Positions 43,517-52,963 are shown, numbered from the stretch's first letter. The stretch is 64,000 nt of DNA from Ruegeria lacuscaerulensis ITI-1157 (GCA_000161775.1 GG704596.1:1197029-1261028); one strand, 5' to 3'. The notes: generated by a model from the letters alone, not told the origin. Program-made: numbers and translations.

Positions 43517-43972
43517 ATGAGCATCGCAGCCAAACTGGAATCTCTGGGCGTGACCCTGCCGGACGCCCCCGCACCGGCCGCCAATTACGTGCCGTTCGTG
43601 CGGGTGGGCAACATCGTCTATGTCTCGGGTCAGATCTCGAAGGACGATGCGTTGATCACCGGCAAGCTGGGCGCCGACATGGATGTTGCGGCCGGTGCGG
43701 CGGCGGCCCGGGTCTGCGCCATCAACCTGCTGGCCCAGGTCAAGGCGGCCTGCGGCGGGGACATCGACAAGCTGGTGCGGGTGATCAAACTGACCGGCTT
43801 CGTGAACTCGACCGCCGATTTCACCGACCAGCCGCAGGTGATCAACGGCGCGTCCGATTTCCTGGTCGAGGCGCTGGGCGATGCCGGCCGCCATTCGCGT
43901 TCGGCCGTCAGTGCCGCGTCGCTGCCGCTGGGCGTCGCGGTCGAGATCGAAGGGATTTTCGAGATCCAATGA
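43517..43972 (+). CDS. RidA family protein
   Basis: A 151-residue member of the YjgF/RidA family with VGNIVYVSGQISKD, MDVAAGAAAARVCAINLLAQVKAACGG, VIKLTGFVNSTADFTDQPQVINGASDFL and GRHSRSAVSAASLPLGVAVEIEG. Archetypal RidA deaminates reactive enamine/imine intermediates. This longer subgroup (about 150 residues) is common in alphaproteobacteria and its substrate is not settled. Its stop overlaps the next start by ATGA. Confidence 0.92.
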   Translation: MSIAAKLESLGVTLPDAPAPAANYVPFVRVGNIVYVSGQISKDDALITGKLGADMDVAAGAAAARVCAINLLAQVKAACGGDIDKLVRVIKLTGFVNSTADFTDQPQVINGASDFLVEALGDAGRHSRSAVSAASLPLGVAVEIEGIFEIQ

Positions 43973-44736
43973 CACCGTCTCTGCCTCGTGTGTTCATGGG
44001 TGCGCCGATCGCGCATCGGGCGCTGCATGACATTCGCCAGAACCGCCCGGAAAACAGCCGGGCGGCCATCCGGGCCGCCATTGCTGCGGGCTACGGGATC
44101 GAGATTGACCTTCAGTTGACGTCGGACGGCCATGCCATGGTGTTCCACGATTATGACCTGACGCGCCTGACCGGGCGGCCGGGCGCCATTCAGCAGATCA
44201 CCCGGGCCGAGGCCGCGGACCTTCCTCTGCTGCACGGGGACGAGGGGATCCCTTCGCTTGAGGAAGTTCTGCAACTGGTGGCCGGCCGCGTGCCGTTGCT
44301 GATCGAGTTCAAGGATCAGCACGGTGCAATGGGGCCTGTGGACGGGCGGCTGGAGCAAGACGCGGTCGCGCTGCTGAAGTCCTATGACGGTCCGGTCGCG
44401 CTGATGTCGTTCAACCCCAATTCCGTGGCCGAACTGGCCCGGCTGGCGCCTGAGATTCCGCGTGGATTGACGACCTGTTCCTACAAGCCCGAAGTCGAGC
44501 ATCTGCCGGCCGCGGTCTGCGACCACCTGCGCGAGATCCCCGATTTCGACCGGGTTGGCGCCAGCTTCATCAGCCACGAGGTGCAGGACCTGTCCCGCCC
44601 CCGCGTGGCCGAGTTGAAGGCGCAAGGCGTGCCGATCCTGTGCTGGACGGTGCGCTCGGCCGAACAGGAGGCCGAGGCGCGCAAGGTGGCCGACAACGTG
44701 ACCTTCGAGAACTATCTGGCCGCCATTCCGGGTTGA
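43969..44736 (+). CDS. Glycerophosphodiester phosphodiesterase family protein
   Basis: A 255-residue GDPD TIM-barrel protein with catalytic H16-R17 (IAHRALHD), E28-N29 (RPENS), metal ligands E45 and D47 (GIEIDLQ) and H60 (VFHDYDL). It hydrolyses glycerophosphodiesters to glycerol-3-phosphate and an alcohol. There is no signal peptide, so it is probably cytoplasmic. ATG 43969 is coupled to the ridA stop; an internal ATG at residue 10 is a possible alternative. Confidence 0.92.
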   Translation: MTPSLPRVFMGAPIAHRALHDIRQNRPENSRAAIRAAIAAGYGIEIDLQLTSDGHAMVFHDYDLTRLTGRPGAIQQITRAEAADLPLLHGDEGIPSLEEVLQLVAGRVPLLIEFKDQHGAMGPVDGRLEQDAVALLKSYDGPVALMSFNPNSVAELARLAPEIPRGLTTCSYKPEVEHLPAAVCDHLREIPDFDRVGASFISHEVQDLSRPRVAELKAQGVPILCWTVRSAEQEAEARKVADNVTFENYLAAIPG

Positions 44737-44783
44737 ACCCGGCTGCCGGCGTCACAGATAGTTCAGGGGACGCAGGAGGGCAC

Positions 44784-45971
44784 ATGGACCAGTCACAGAT
44801 CGAAATACGGGTTCTGTCGACGCTGGATCAGATCCCGGCGGCCGAATGGGACAGTTGCGCCTGCCCCGAGGCCGCCGACGGCACCCGCCCACTGGACCCG
44901 TTCACCACGCACCGGTTCCTGCGCGCGCTGGAGGACAGCGGATCGGTCGGGCGGGGCACCGGCTGGCAACCGCAATACCTGACCGCCTATCTGGACGGCC
45001 TGTTGATCGGGGCCGCGCCGATGTATGCCAAGTCGCACAGCCAGGGCGAATACATCTTCGATCACAGCTGGGCCCATGCCTATGAAAACGCGGGCGGGCG
45101 GTATTACCCCAAATTGCAGATCGCGGTGCCTTTCACCCCGGCCACCGGGCGGCGGTTCCTGACACGGCCCGGCTATGACGGGATCGCCATGTCGGCGCTG
45201 GTGCAGGGGGCGGTGCAACTGGCCGCCGACAATCGCCTCTCGTCGCTGCACGTCACCTTCTGCACCCAAGACGAGGCGCTGGCCGGGCAGCAGATGGGCC
45301 TTCTGGCGCGCGACTCGCAGCAGTTTCACTGGCTGAACGACGGCTATGCCGATTTCGACGATTTCCTCGCCGCGCTGTCTTCGCGCAAGCGCAAGAACAT
45401 CCGCAAGGAACGGGCGCAGGCCAATGCCTTTGGTGGCGAGATCCGCACCCTGACCGGCGCCGATCTGCGTCCCGAACACTGGGACGCGTTCTGGGAATTC
45501 TATCAGGACACCGGCGCGCGCAAGTGGGGCTCGCCCTATCTGACGCGGCAATTCTTTGATATCGTTCACGAAACCATGGCCGATGACGTGGCGCTGGTGC
45601 TAGCCGAGCGGGGCGGATACCCGGTGGCAGGCGCGCTGAACTTCATCGGGCGCAAGACCTTGTTCGGGCGCTATTGGGGCTGCAACGAACATCACCCCTG
45701 CCTGCATTTTGAACTGTGCTACTATAGGGCGATCGACTTTGCCATCGCGCATGGTCTGGACCGCGTCGAAGCCGGCGCGCAAGGAGAGCACAAGCTGGCG
45801 CGGGGTTATCTGCCCACGCGCACGCACAGCCTGCACTGGATCGCCGATCCCGGTTTTGCCGACGCCGTCGCGCGGTATCTCGAGGCCGAGGCCCGCGCGG
45901 TGGGGGAAGAGATCGAAATTCTGACGGACTATGGCCCGTTCAGAAAAGCCAACCCGGAGGAACAGCAATGA
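44784..45971 (+). CDS. FemAB/GNAT-like protein (DUF482, peptidoglycan biosynthesis/recognition)
   Basis: A 395-residue protein of the DUF482 family within the GNAT/FemAB fold. Markers are [64 protein letters not shown] and [25 protein letters not shown]. The biochemical role is unproven; FemAB-like proteins transfer aminoacyl groups. CAGGAGGG lies before ATG 44784, and the stop overlaps the pterin dehydratase start by ATGA, so the two are co-translated although functionally unrelated by known biology. Confidence 0.88.
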   Translation: MDQSQIEIRVLSTLDQIPAAEWDSCACPEAADGTRPLDPFTTHRFLRALEDSGSVGRGTGWQPQYLTAYLDGLLIGAAPMYAKSHSQGEYIFDHSWAHAYENAGGRYYPKLQIAVPFTPATGRRFLTRPGYDGIAMSALVQGAVQLAADNRLSSLHVTFCTQDEALAGQQMGLLARDSQQFHWLNDGYADFDDFLAALSSRKRKNIRKERAQANAFGGEIRTLTGADLRPEHWDAFWEFYQDTGARKWGSPYLTRQFFDIVHETMADDVALVLAERGGYPVAGALNFIGRKTLFGRYWGCNEHHPCLHFELCYYRAIDFAIAHGLDRVEAGAQGEHKLARGYLPTRTHSLHWIADPGFADAVARYLEAEARAVGEEIEILTDYGPFRKANPEEQQ

Positions 45972-46261
45972 GCGAACTTCTGTCGACCGAGACCCGCGGC
46001 CCGCTGCTGGACCCACTGTTCAGGAACGGCTGGACCATGGTCGAGGACCGCGACGCGATCACGAAAACCTTCATCTTCGACGATTTCGTCGAGGCCTTCG
46101 GCTGGATGACCAGGGTGGCGATCTTTGCGGAAAAGTGGAACCACCACCCCGAATGGTCCAACGTCTACCGCACGGTCGAAGTGGTGCTGACCACCCATGA
46201 CGTGGGCGGCCTGTCTGCCCAGGACGCCAAGCTGGCGCGCAAGATGGACAGCCTGCTCTAG
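45968..46261 (+). CDS. 4a-hydroxytetrahydrobiopterin dehydratase (pterin-4a-carbinolamine dehydratase)
   Basis: A 97-residue PCD/DCoH family protein. The catalytic histidines H59 and H60 are in [11 protein letters not shown], and H77 is in [12 protein letters not shown]. It dehydrates 4a-hydroxy-tetrahydropterin and so supports aromatic amino-acid hydroxylases; in bacteria it may also assist other pterin-dependent steps. No phenylalanine hydroxylase gene is nearby. Its stop overlaps by four bases that of a convergent lipoprotein gene. Confidence 0.93.
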   Translation: MSELLSTETRGPLLDPLFRNGWTMVEDRDAITKTFIFDDFVEAFGWMTRVAIFAEKWNHHPEWSNVYRTVEVVLTTHDVGGLSAQDAKLARKMDSLL

Positions 46262-46578
46262 CCGCGGTCGCCGCGAGAACCGGTGCCGCCGGCCAGCAGT
46301 GCAACCTCACCCAGCCGTCGGAACTCGGCCGGGGTCACGGTGCCATCGCTGACATCTATTCCGCGCGGAATGCCGGTGGTGCGGTTGCCCACCATCCGAA
46401 CGCTGCGCGCGGCCGGATTGATGTCGAGGCAGCGCGTCTGGTAACAGGTCAGTCCGGCGGTGTTGATCTGAATGCGCTCCTGTCCGTCGGGCCCGATGAC
46501 CACCGGGGATTGCGGCACATCGCAGGCGGTCAGGACGACCATGGCTCCGACGCAGGCCAGTGCTGTCAGCTGTTTCAT
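46258..46578 (-). CDS. Small putative lipoprotein
   Basis: A 106-residue protein with a lipoprotein signal ([19 protein letters not shown]; lipobox LTAC, C19) and a short polar mature part with two further cysteines ([12 protein letters not shown]) that may form a disulfide. I do not recognise the family. ATG 46578 is chosen because the signal starts there. It is convergent with the pterin dehydratase gene and 73 bases downstream of the peroxiredoxin gene on the same strand. Confidence 0.7.
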   Translation of the reverse strand: MKQLTALACVGAMVVLTACDVPQSPVVIGPDGQERIQINTAGLTCYQTRCLDINPAARSVRMVGNRTTGIPRGIDVSDGTVTPAEFRRLGEVALLAGGTGSRGDRG

Positions 46579-46651
46579 TCCGGGTCTCCATGTCTGTCGA
46601 TCCGCCCGGGTGCCCGGCAAAGGCACCCGCGCAATGGATTTTCCTTCAGGC

Positions 46652-47137
46652 TCAGATGACCTCGAGCAAGCCTTCCCCGGCCGAGACCTCGCAGGTGCCG
46701 GGGCTTTCCTCGAGGTTCAGTGCCACGACCTTGCCGTCTTCGACCAGCATCGCATAGCGTTTGGACCGCCCGAACAGCCCTGCGGGCGGGGCGTCGAAAT
46801 CCATGCCGATCGCCTTGGTGAATTCCGAGGCCGGATCGGCCAGCATGGTCAGCCCCGCCGCGGTCGCACCCGTGGACTCGCCCCAGGCCTGCATCACGAA
46901 GGGGTCGTTGACCGCCACGCAGATGATCTCGTCCACGCCTTTGGCCGCGAACTGGTCCGTGGTGCGCATGAAACTGGGCACATGGGCGGTGGTGCAGGTG
47001 CCGGTAAACGCGCCGGGGACGGCAAAGATCACCACCTTGCGGCCCTTGACCTTGCTGGAGAGCCGCACCTCTTCCGGTCCGTTTTCGCCCATCTGTATCA
47101 GGGTCGCTTCGGGCAGGGTGTCGCCGGTTGAAATCAT
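46652..47137 (-). CDS. Peroxiredoxin (Prx5 family)
   Basis: A 161-residue thiol peroxidase with peroxidatic Cys48 in PGAFTGTCTTAHVPSF and a second Cys near 150 (SPGTCEVSAGEG), which could be the resolving cysteine of an atypical two-Cys cycle. WGESTGA and DPASEFTKAIGMDFD are Prx5 features. I choose ATG 47137 because AGGAG is seven bases away; an ATG six bases earlier (47143) leaves only one base between it and the Shine-Dalgarno. Confidence 0.92.
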   Translation of the reverse strand: MISTGDTLPEATLIQMGENGPEEVRLSSKVKGRKVVIFAVPGAFTGTCTTAHVPSFMRTTDQFAAKGVDEIICVAVNDPFVMQAWGESTGATAAGLTMLADPASEFTKAIGMDFDAPPAGLFGRSKRYAMLVEDGKVVALNLEESPGTCEVSAGEGLLEVI

Positions 47138-47237
47138 CTTCATGCTCCTGTCGATTGAAATTGCAGACTCGCTCCTTGCCGCAATATAGGTGGGCGGGTG
47201 GCACAAGCCACGGGAAATCGACAGGGGGGCGGACCAG

Positions 47238-48449
47238 ATGAGCCATATCGTCGTGATCGGAGCCGGGCAGGCGGGGTCGTCACTGGTGGCCGGGCTGCGC
47301 AAGGGCGGGTTTGACCGGGCGATCACCCTGATCGGAGCGGAACCCGTGCTGCCCTATCAGCGCCCGCCGCTGTCCAAGGCCTATCTGCTGGGCGAGATGG
47401 AGCTTGAACGGCTGTTCCTGCGCCCCGAAAGTTTCTATGCCGAGAATGACATCACCCTGCGTCTGGGTCGGCAGGTGGACGCGATCGACCCGGCGGCCAA
47501 GACCGTGACTATCGGCGACGAGGTGATCTGCTACGACCAGCTTGCCCTGACCACCGGCTCGCACCCGCGCCGCCTGCCTGCCGCCATCGGCGGAGACCTG
47601 GCGGGCGTGCATGTGGTGCGCACGCTGGCCGACGTGGATGCGATGGCCCCCGCCGTGACCGAGGGCGCGCGGGCGCTGATCGTGGGCGGCGGTTACATCG
47701 GGCTCGAGGCCGCGGCCGTCTGCGCCAAGCGCGGGGTCAAGGTAACGCTGGTCGAGATGGCTGACCGCATCCTGCAGCGTGTCGCTGCCCCCGAAACCAG
47801 CGACTATTTCCGCGCGCTGCACAACGCGCATGGGGTGGACATCCGCGAGGGCGTCGGGTTGGAGCGGATCACCGGCGAGAATGGCAAGGTCACCGGCGCG
47901 GTGCTGGGCGACGGGACGGAACTGGCGGTTGATTTCGTGGTCGTGGGCGTGGGCATCGCTCCGGCCAGCGAACTGGCCGAGGCGGCCGGGCTTGCCATCG
48001 AAAACGGCATCAAGACCGATGCGCAGGGCCGCACCTCGGCCGCCGATATCTGGGCGGCGGGCGATTGCGCCTCGTTCCCCTACAAGGGCCGGCGCATCCG
48101 TCTGGAAAGCGTGCCCAACGCCATCGACCAGGCCGAAGTGGTGGCGCAGAACATGCTGGGCGCGGGCAAGGATTACGTGGCCACGCCCTGGTTCTGGTCG
48201 GACCAGTATGACGTGAAGCTGCAGATCGCCGGGCTGAACACCGGCTACGACCGGGTCGTGACTCGCAAGGGCGAGGGGGCGACCACCTCGTTCTGGTATT
48301 ACCAGGGCGATCAGTTGCTGGCGGTGGACGCGATGAACGACCCGCGCGCCTACATGGTCGGCAAGCGCCTGATCGACGCAGGGAAAACCGCCGATCCGGC
48401 GGTGGTGGCCGACCCGGCAGCGGATCTGAAACCGCTGCTCAAGGCGTGA
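47238..48449 (+). CDS. FAD-dependent NAD(P)H oxidoreductase (ferredoxin/rubredoxin reductase type)
   Basis: A 403-residue two-dinucleotide-binding flavoprotein: FAD motif VVIGAGQAGSSLVAGLR near the N-terminus, YQRPPLSKAYLLG, NAD motif IVGGGYIGLEAAAVCAKRG near 150-168 and the FAD closing motif IWAAGDCASF. It resembles reductases that feed electrons to ferredoxins of P450s and dioxygenases, but no such partner is adjacent. Its last codon overlaps the rsmD GTG start. Confidence 0.9.
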   Translation: MSHIVVIGAGQAGSSLVAGLRKGGFDRAITLIGAEPVLPYQRPPLSKAYLLGEMELERLFLRPESFYAENDITLRLGRQVDAIDPAAKTVTIGDEVICYDQLALTTGSHPRRLPAAIGGDLAGVHVVRTLADVDAMAPAVTEGARALIVGGGYIGLEAAAVCAKRGVKVTLVEMADRILQRVAAPETSDYFRALHNAHGVDIREGVGLERITGENGKVTGAVLGDGTELAVDFVVVGVGIAPASELAEAAGLAIENGIKTDAQGRTSAADIWAAGDCASFPYKGRRIRLESVPNAIDQAEVVAQNMLGAGKDYVATPWFWSDQYDVKLQIAGLNTGYDRVVTRKGEGATTSFWYYQGDQLLAVDAMNDPRAYMVGKRLIDAGKTADPAVVADPAADLKPLLKA

Positions 48450-49015
48450 GGATCATCGCCGGAGACTTCCGGGGCCGGGCGCTGGCCTCGGTCGGCAAGG
48501 GGGATGCGGGCGCGCATCTGCGCCCCACCACCGACCGGGTGCGCGAAAGCCTGTTCAACGTGCTGAACCACCTGATCGATTTCGACGGGCTGCGGGTGCT
48601 GGACCTGTTCGCCGGCACCGGCGCGCTGGGGCTCGAGGCGCTTTCGCGCGGCGCGGCGCATGTCACCTTCGTCGATGACGGGCGGGTGGCGCAGGGGCTG
48701 ATCCGCAAGAATATCGACCTGACCCGCAGCGCCGACCGCACTGCCCTGATCCGCCGCGACGCGACACGGCTGGGCGACAATCCCGGGGAACCCTGCGATC
48801 TGATCTTCCTCGACCCGCCCTATGGCAAGGAAATGGGGCAAAAGGCGCTGGCGGCGGCGCTGAAGGGCGGCTGGCTGGCCGATGACGCGCTGGTGGTCTG
48901 GGAAGAGAACGCCCCGATAGCCCCGCCCGAAGGCTTCACCCTGCACGATGCGCGCAAATACGGCGACACCCATATCTCGCTGATGTGGCGAGACCCGGCC
49001 AAGGGTCCGGCTTGA
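48446..49015 (+). CDS. rsmD: 16S rRNA (guanine(966)-N2)-methyltransferase RsmD
   Basis: A 189-residue methyltransferase with the start MRIIAGDFRGRAL, RPTTDRVRESLFNVL, SAM-binding DLFAGTGALG at 53-62 and catalytic DPPY at 123-126. It methylates G966 in helix 31 of 16S rRNA. It begins with GTG overlapping the previous stop (GTGA at 48446-48449), so it is coupled to an unrelated flavoprotein gene. Confidence 0.94.
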   Translation: MRIIAGDFRGRALASVGKGDAGAHLRPTTDRVRESLFNVLNHLIDFDGLRVLDLFAGTGALGLEALSRGAAHVTFVDDGRVAQGLIRKNIDLTRSADRTALIRRDATRLGDNPGEPCDLIFLDPPYGKEMGQKALAAALKGGWLADDALVVWEENAPIAPPEGFTLHDARKYGDTHISLMWRDPAKGPA

Positions 49016-49067
49016 GCCTGCGTGCCCCCCGGGGTAGGCAGGTGCGAAACCTGCGACGGAGAGCCCA

Positions 49068-49703
49068 ATGCACGATCTGGTGATCTTTGATTGCGACGGT
49101 GTCTTGGTCGACAGTGAAACGATCTCCAATCAAGTGATCGTCGACAACCTGGCCGGGTATGGGCTGCACCTGTCGCTGCAAGACTGCATGTCGATGTTCG
49201 TGGGCGGCACCATGTCGGGCGTCCGGGACACGGCGCGCAAGATGGGCGCTGACCTGCCCGATGACTGGACCGAGCAGATCTATGCGCAGATCTATGATGT
49301 GCTGCGCGCGGGAGTTCCGGTGATTCCGGGAATCCCCGAGTTGCTGCGCCATCTGGACGAACAGCGCATTCCATTCTGTGTGGCCTCGAATGGGCGGCGC
49401 GAGAAGATGCAGATCACCCTGGGCCACAACGGGCTGTGGGACAGGTTTCAGGACGTGGTCTTCTCTGCCCATGATGTCGGCAGCGCCAAGCCCGAGCCGG
49501 GGTTGTTCCAGACCGCAGCCCGACATTTCGGTGCGAAGTCGCCCGTCGTCATCGAGGACAGTGCGAACGGTGTGACCGCCGCGATCCGGGCCCGGATGAG
49601 GTGCCTTGCCTATGCGCCGCATGATGACGGCGCGCGCCTGGCCGGGCTTGGGGCCGAAGTCATCCGTGACATGAAGGACGTGCCGCGGCTTTTGGGTCAT
49701 TGA
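49068..49703 (+). CDS. HAD family hydrolase (phosphatase-like)
   Basis: A 211-residue haloacid dehalogenase-type phosphatase with nucleophile D8 and D10 in FDCDGVLVDSE, a cap domain at about 17-80, motif II Ser/Asn in VASNGRREK, and motif III/IV VVFSAHDVGSAKPEPGLF with VIEDSANGV. It is close to the beta-phosphoglucomutase/phosphoglycolate phosphatase branch. The exact substrate is not determinable. GGAGAG precedes ATG 49068. Confidence 0.9.
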   Translation: MHDLVIFDCDGVLVDSETISNQVIVDNLAGYGLHLSLQDCMSMFVGGTMSGVRDTARKMGADLPDDWTEQIYAQIYDVLRAGVPVIPGIPELLRHLDEQRIPFCVASNGRREKMQITLGHNGLWDRFQDVVFSAHDVGSAKPEPGLFQTAARHFGAKSPVVIEDSANGVTAAIRARMRCLAYAPHDDGARLAGLGAEVIRDMKDVPRLLGH

Positions 49704-49726
49704 CCGGCCTGTGCTAGACTGCGGTC

Positions 49727-49906
49727 ATGGATCGCGCACTCTCACGCCCACTCTGGCCCGCCCGGTTCGAGGCGCAGGCCACCTCAGGACCCGAGCCACA
49801 GACTCGGCCCGCACCCGTCTTCATTCAGGACGCGGTGACGCCTTGGGGTCCGGACACCCTGCTGCTGAAGCTTCTGCGCGATCAGGCCGCTGATCAGGAT
49901 CAGTAG
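49727..49906 (+). CDS. Possible 59-residue small protein
   Basis: A frame from ATG 49727 to TAG 49904-49906, beginning MDRALSRPLWPARFEAQATS. The C-terminal half is VFIQDAVTPWGPDTLLLKLLRDQ. It is cytosolic by composition, with no known domain. The start is 24 bases after the HAD stop and the end overlaps convergent map by 7 bases. The amphipathic last helix and codon choice make it plausible, but there is no strong Shine-Dalgarno. Confidence 0.4.
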   Translation: MDRALSRPLWPARFEAQATSGPEPQTRPAPVFIQDAVTPWGPDTLLLKLLRDQAADQDQ

Positions 49907-50706
49907 GTCGGGTGGAACTTGCCGCCCGGTGACAGGGTAAAGATCTCGACCCCGTCTGCGGTGACGCCCACCGAATGCTCGAACTGCGCCGACAGCGACT
50001 TGTCGCGGGTCACGGCGGTCCAGTCATCGGCCAGGGTCTTGGTCTCGGGCCGGCCCAGGTTCACCATCGGCTCGATGGTGAAGAACATGCCCTCTTCCAG
50101 AACCGCGCCGGTGCCGGGGCGGCCATAGTGCAGCACGTTGGGCGGCGCGTGGAACACCCGGCCCAGCCCGTGCCCGCAGAAATCGCGCACGACGCTCATC
50201 CGGTTCGATTCGACGTAAGACTGGATGGCATGGCCGATATCGCCGAAGGTGTTGCCCGGCTTGACCATCTCGATCCCCTTGAACAGGGCATCGTGGGTCA
50301 CCTGAATCAGCCGCTCGGCCTTGCGCGACAGCTTGCCCGCCACATACATGCGGCTGGTGTCGCCGAACCAGCCATCGACGATCACGGTCACGTCGATGTT
50401 CAGGATGTCGCCATCCTTCAGCTTCTTGTCGCCCGGAATTCCGTGGCAGACCACATGGTTCACGCTGATGCAACTGGCGTGCTGATAGCCCTTGTAGCCG
50501 ATGGTGGCCGATTTCGCGCCCGCATCCTCGACCATCTGGGTGATGATCCGGTCGATCTCGCCCGTGGTCTGGCCGGGAAAGACATGCTCGGCAATGTCGT
50601 CCAGAATCCGCGCTGCAACCGCCCCTGCCGCGTGCATGCCGGCAAAGTCAGCCTGTTCGTAAATGCGGATGCCGTCCTTGGTCAGGCGGCCACGATGGTC
50701 TTTCAT
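49900..50706 (-). CDS. map: Type I methionine aminopeptidase
   Basis: A 268-residue enzyme that removes N-terminal methionine from nascent proteins. Conserved features are SISVNHVVCHGIPG (His and metal region), DILNIDVTVIVDGWFGDTS with the first two metal Asp residues, FCGHGLGRVFHAPP and FFTIEPMVNLG. ATG 50706 follows a TTG that could serve as a start one codon earlier. It is downstream of sfsA on the same strand with an 84-base gap. Confidence 0.95.
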   Translation of the reverse strand: MKDHRGRLTKDGIRIYEQADFAGMHAAGAVAARILDDIAEHVFPGQTTGEIDRIITQMVEDAGAKSATIGYKGYQHASCISVNHVVCHGIPGDKKLKDGDILNIDVTVIVDGWFGDTSRMYVAGKLSRKAERLIQVTHDALFKGIEMVKPGNTFGDIGHAIQSYVESNRMSVVRDFCGHGLGRVFHAPPNVLHYGRPGTGAVLEEGMFFTIEPMVNLGRPETKTLADDWTAVTRDKSLSAQFEHSVGVTADGVEIFTLSPGGKFHPTY

Positions 50707-50790
50707 CAACGCGGGGCTCCAATTGTTGCGCGCGAAACCCTCTTTACGCTGCTTGTGCAGAAAGTGCCAGAGGGCGCGCGGTCGCGGGCG

Positions 50791-51483
50791 TCACAGTTTG
50801 TCGCCGATCCAGACGCCTTTGGGCGTGATTTGGGTCGCATAGACCAGCCGTTCAACCCCTTTCGCTGCCGCAGCGTCAAATTGCGCCGCATAGGCCGGGT
50901 CGATATCGGCGGCCAGCGCGAACCGTGCGCAGTCGGTGCGCTGCACCAGGTACAGCATGATCGCCCGGTGCCCCTGCGCCGCCATCGCGGCCAGTTCGCC
51001 CAAGTGTTTGGTGCCGCGCGCGGTCACGCTGTCGGGAAACTCGGCCAGTCCGGGCTGGCGCGACAGGGTCACGCTTTTCACCTCGACAAAGGCGTCCGGC
51101 AACCCCGCCTCGCTCAGCAGGAAGTCGATGCGGCTGTTTTCGCCGTATTTCACCTCGGGCCGGACGGTGCCATAGGCGGCCAGTTCGGGGATCTCGCCCG
51201 TCTCAAGTGCGGCCCGCAGCGCCCGGTTGGGCACCGAGGTATCGACTCCGGTGAAATGGCCGTTTTCATGATCGACCAGCCGCCAGCCGAATTTCAGTTT
51301 CTTCTTCGGGTCGTCATTGGGCTCCAGCCAGATTTTCATACCTGGCTCGGCCAGACCCTTCATCGACCCCGGATTGGCGCAATGGGCCGTCACCTCGCGC
51401 CCGTCCTCAAGCCTGCAATCGGCCAGAAAGCGTTTGTAGCGGCGGATCAGGCGGGCGGGGACAAGAGGGGTTTGAAAGCGCAT
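50791..51483 (-). CDS. sfsA: SfsA family DNA/RNA nuclease
   Basis: A 230-residue protein matching SfsA: LIRRYKRFLADCRLEDGREVTAHCANPGSM near the N-terminus, VKYGENSRIDFLL and AFVEVKSVTL (the nuclease-like E-x-K), TARGTKHLGEL and RTDCARFALAADIDPAYAA. The E. coli protein was described as a sugar-fermentation stimulator and later proposed as a nuclease; its cellular role is open. It is 50 bases from the divergent CinA-like gene. Confidence 0.93.
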   Translation of the reverse strand: MRFQTPLVPARLIRRYKRFLADCRLEDGREVTAHCANPGSMKGLAEPGMKIWLEPNDDPKKKLKFGWRLVDHENGHFTGVDTSVPNRALRAALETGEIPELAAYGTVRPEVKYGENSRIDFLLSEAGLPDAFVEVKSVTLSRQPGLAEFPDSVTARGTKHLGELAAMAAQGHRAIMLYLVQRTDCARFALAADIDPAYAAQFDAAAAKGVERLVYATQITPKGVWIGDKL

Positions 51484-51533
51484 GGTTCCGGGCCTATACC
51501 TGCGTCAAAGGTCGATCAAGAGGAGAGCGCGCC

Positions 51534-52256
51534 ATGCCCAACCCAACCGCCGCAATGCTGGTGATCGGGGATGAAATCCTGTCGGGCCGCACGCGCGACG
51601 CGAACATGCACTTTCTGGCGCAGGAACTGACCAAGCATGGCATCGACCTGAAAGAAGTCCGTATCGTCAGCGATGACGCCGAGGCCATCGAAACCGCCGT
51701 CAAGGCGCTGTCGCAGGCCTATGACCATGTGTTCACCAGCGGCGGCATCGGCCCGACTCATGACGACATCACCGCCGATTGCATCGCCCGCGCCTTCGGG
51801 GCCCATATCGACGTGCGCGAAGACGCCCGCGCCCTGTTGCAGGCGCATTACGACCAGTCCGGGTTGGAGCTGAACGCCGCACGGCTGCGCATGGCGCGCA
51901 TTCCCGATGGCGCGACGCTGATCGACAACCCGGTCTCGACCGCGCCGGGCTTCACGCTGGGCAATGTCCACGTGATGGCCGGGGTGCCCTCGGTGTTCCG
52001 GGCGATGGTGGCCAGCGTGCTGCCCACACTGACCGGAGGCAAGCCATTGTTGTCGCAGACCCTGCGCGTAGACCGGGGTGAGGGCGACATCGCCGCCAAT
52101 CTGTCGGCCCTGGCACAGGATTTCGACGACCTGTCGATCGGCTGCTACCCGTTTCAGATCAACGGGGTGTTCGGCGCCAACGTGGTGGTGCGCGGCACCG
52201 ACGGCGCCCGCATCGACGCCGCAATCACCCGCCTCGCAAGGGAGCTTGACCTTTGA
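51534..52256 (+). CDS. CinA-like molybdopterin-binding (MoCF-fold) protein
   Basis: A 240-residue protein corresponding to the N-terminal half of CinA: MLVIGDEILSGRTRDANMHFLAQEL, then VFTSGGIGPTHDDITADCIARAFG. The C-terminal nicotinamide-mononucleotide deamidase domain of full CinA is absent, so this is a stand-alone domain. In related proteins it has ADP-ribose pyrophosphatase activity. GAGGAGAG precedes ATG 51534. It starts a chain of four overlapping or closely spaced genes. Confidence 0.9.
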   Translation: MPNPTAAMLVIGDEILSGRTRDANMHFLAQELTKHGIDLKEVRIVSDDAEAIETAVKALSQAYDHVFTSGGIGPTHDDITADCIARAFGAHIDVREDARALLQAHYDQSGLELNAARLRMARIPDGATLIDNPVSTAPGFTLGNVHVMAGVPSVFRAMVASVLPTLTGGKPLLSQTLRVDRGEGDIAANLSALAQDFDDLSIGCYPFQINGVFGANVVVRGTDGARIDAAITRLARELDL

Positions 52257-52963
52257 GCGCCGACTGGGCCGCCGTCGTTGACGGCACATGGCCCGCCGCG
52301 CGGTATACGCAACTGGGTCCGTTCCTGCTGCGCGAAGGGCAGGGGGGCGGCTCGCGCGTGTCGGCGGCAAGCCGTATCGGCCCGGTCACCCCGCCCGATA
52401 TCGACGCGGCCGAGGCGGCCATGCAAGCGATGGGCCAGAAACGCATCTTTTGCCTGCGCCCGGGTGATGAGGCACTGGATGAAATGCTGGCCGCGCGGGG
52501 CTATGGGATCCTCGATCCGGTCAACATCTATGCCTGCCCGGTCGCGCGGCTGACGGACCAGCCGGTCCCGCCGGTCACCGTCTTTACCCTGTGGGAGCCG
52601 CTGGCCATCATGCGCGAGATCTGGGCGCAGGGGGGGATCGGCCCCGAACGCCTGGCGGTGATGGAGCGCGCCCCCGGCCCCAAGACCGGCCTGTTGCTGC
52701 GCCACCGCGATCAGCCGGCAGGCACCGCCTTCGTGGCCATCCACGACGGCATCGCCATGCTGCATGCGCTCGAGATCGCGCAGGCCCATCGCCGGCAGGG
52801 GCTGGGCCGCTGGGCGATGCGCGCCGCGGCCTTTTGGGCGCTGGACAACGGCGCCCATACCCTTAGCGTGATCTGCACCAAGGCGAATGAGGGGGCGAAC
52901 GCCCTCTACCGCTCTCTGGGGATGGAGACCGTCGGAGAGTACTACTACCGCCAGCTGGTCTGA
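52253..52963 (+). CDS. GNAT family N-acetyltransferase
   Basis: A 236-residue protein whose C-terminal half carries the GNAT acetyl-CoA signature ALEIAQAHRRQGLGRWAMRAAAFWA with VICTKANEGANALYRSLGMETVGEYYYR at the end. The N-terminal 110 residues are less typical. It appears to start with TTG at 52253 inside the previous stop (TTGA), with AAGGGAGC upstream, indicating coupling to the CinA-like gene. The acceptor substrate is unknown. Confidence 0.85.
   Translation: MSADWAAVVDGTWPAARYTQLGPFLLREGQGGGSRVSAASRIGPVTPPDIDAAEAAMQAMGQKRIFCLRPGDEALDEMLAARGYGILDPVNIYACPVARLTDQPVPPVTVFTLWEPLAIMREIWAQGGIGPERLAVMERAPGPKTGLLLRHRDQPAGTAFVAIHDGIAMLHALEIAQAHRRQGLGRWAMRAAAFWALDNGAHTLSVICTKANEGANALYRSLGMETVGEYYYRQLV

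Noticed and set aside
43281..43520. 79-codon frame ending in the ridA start by an ATGA overlap
   Set aside because: Composition and lack of domain or Shine-Dalgarno suggest untranslated promoter sequence; the overlap alone is not enough.
49711..49893. 60-codon frame in another phase over the small protein at 49727-49906
   Set aside because: Rich in Arg/Gly/Ala in the manner of shadow frames; the 59-residue frame is more protein-like.
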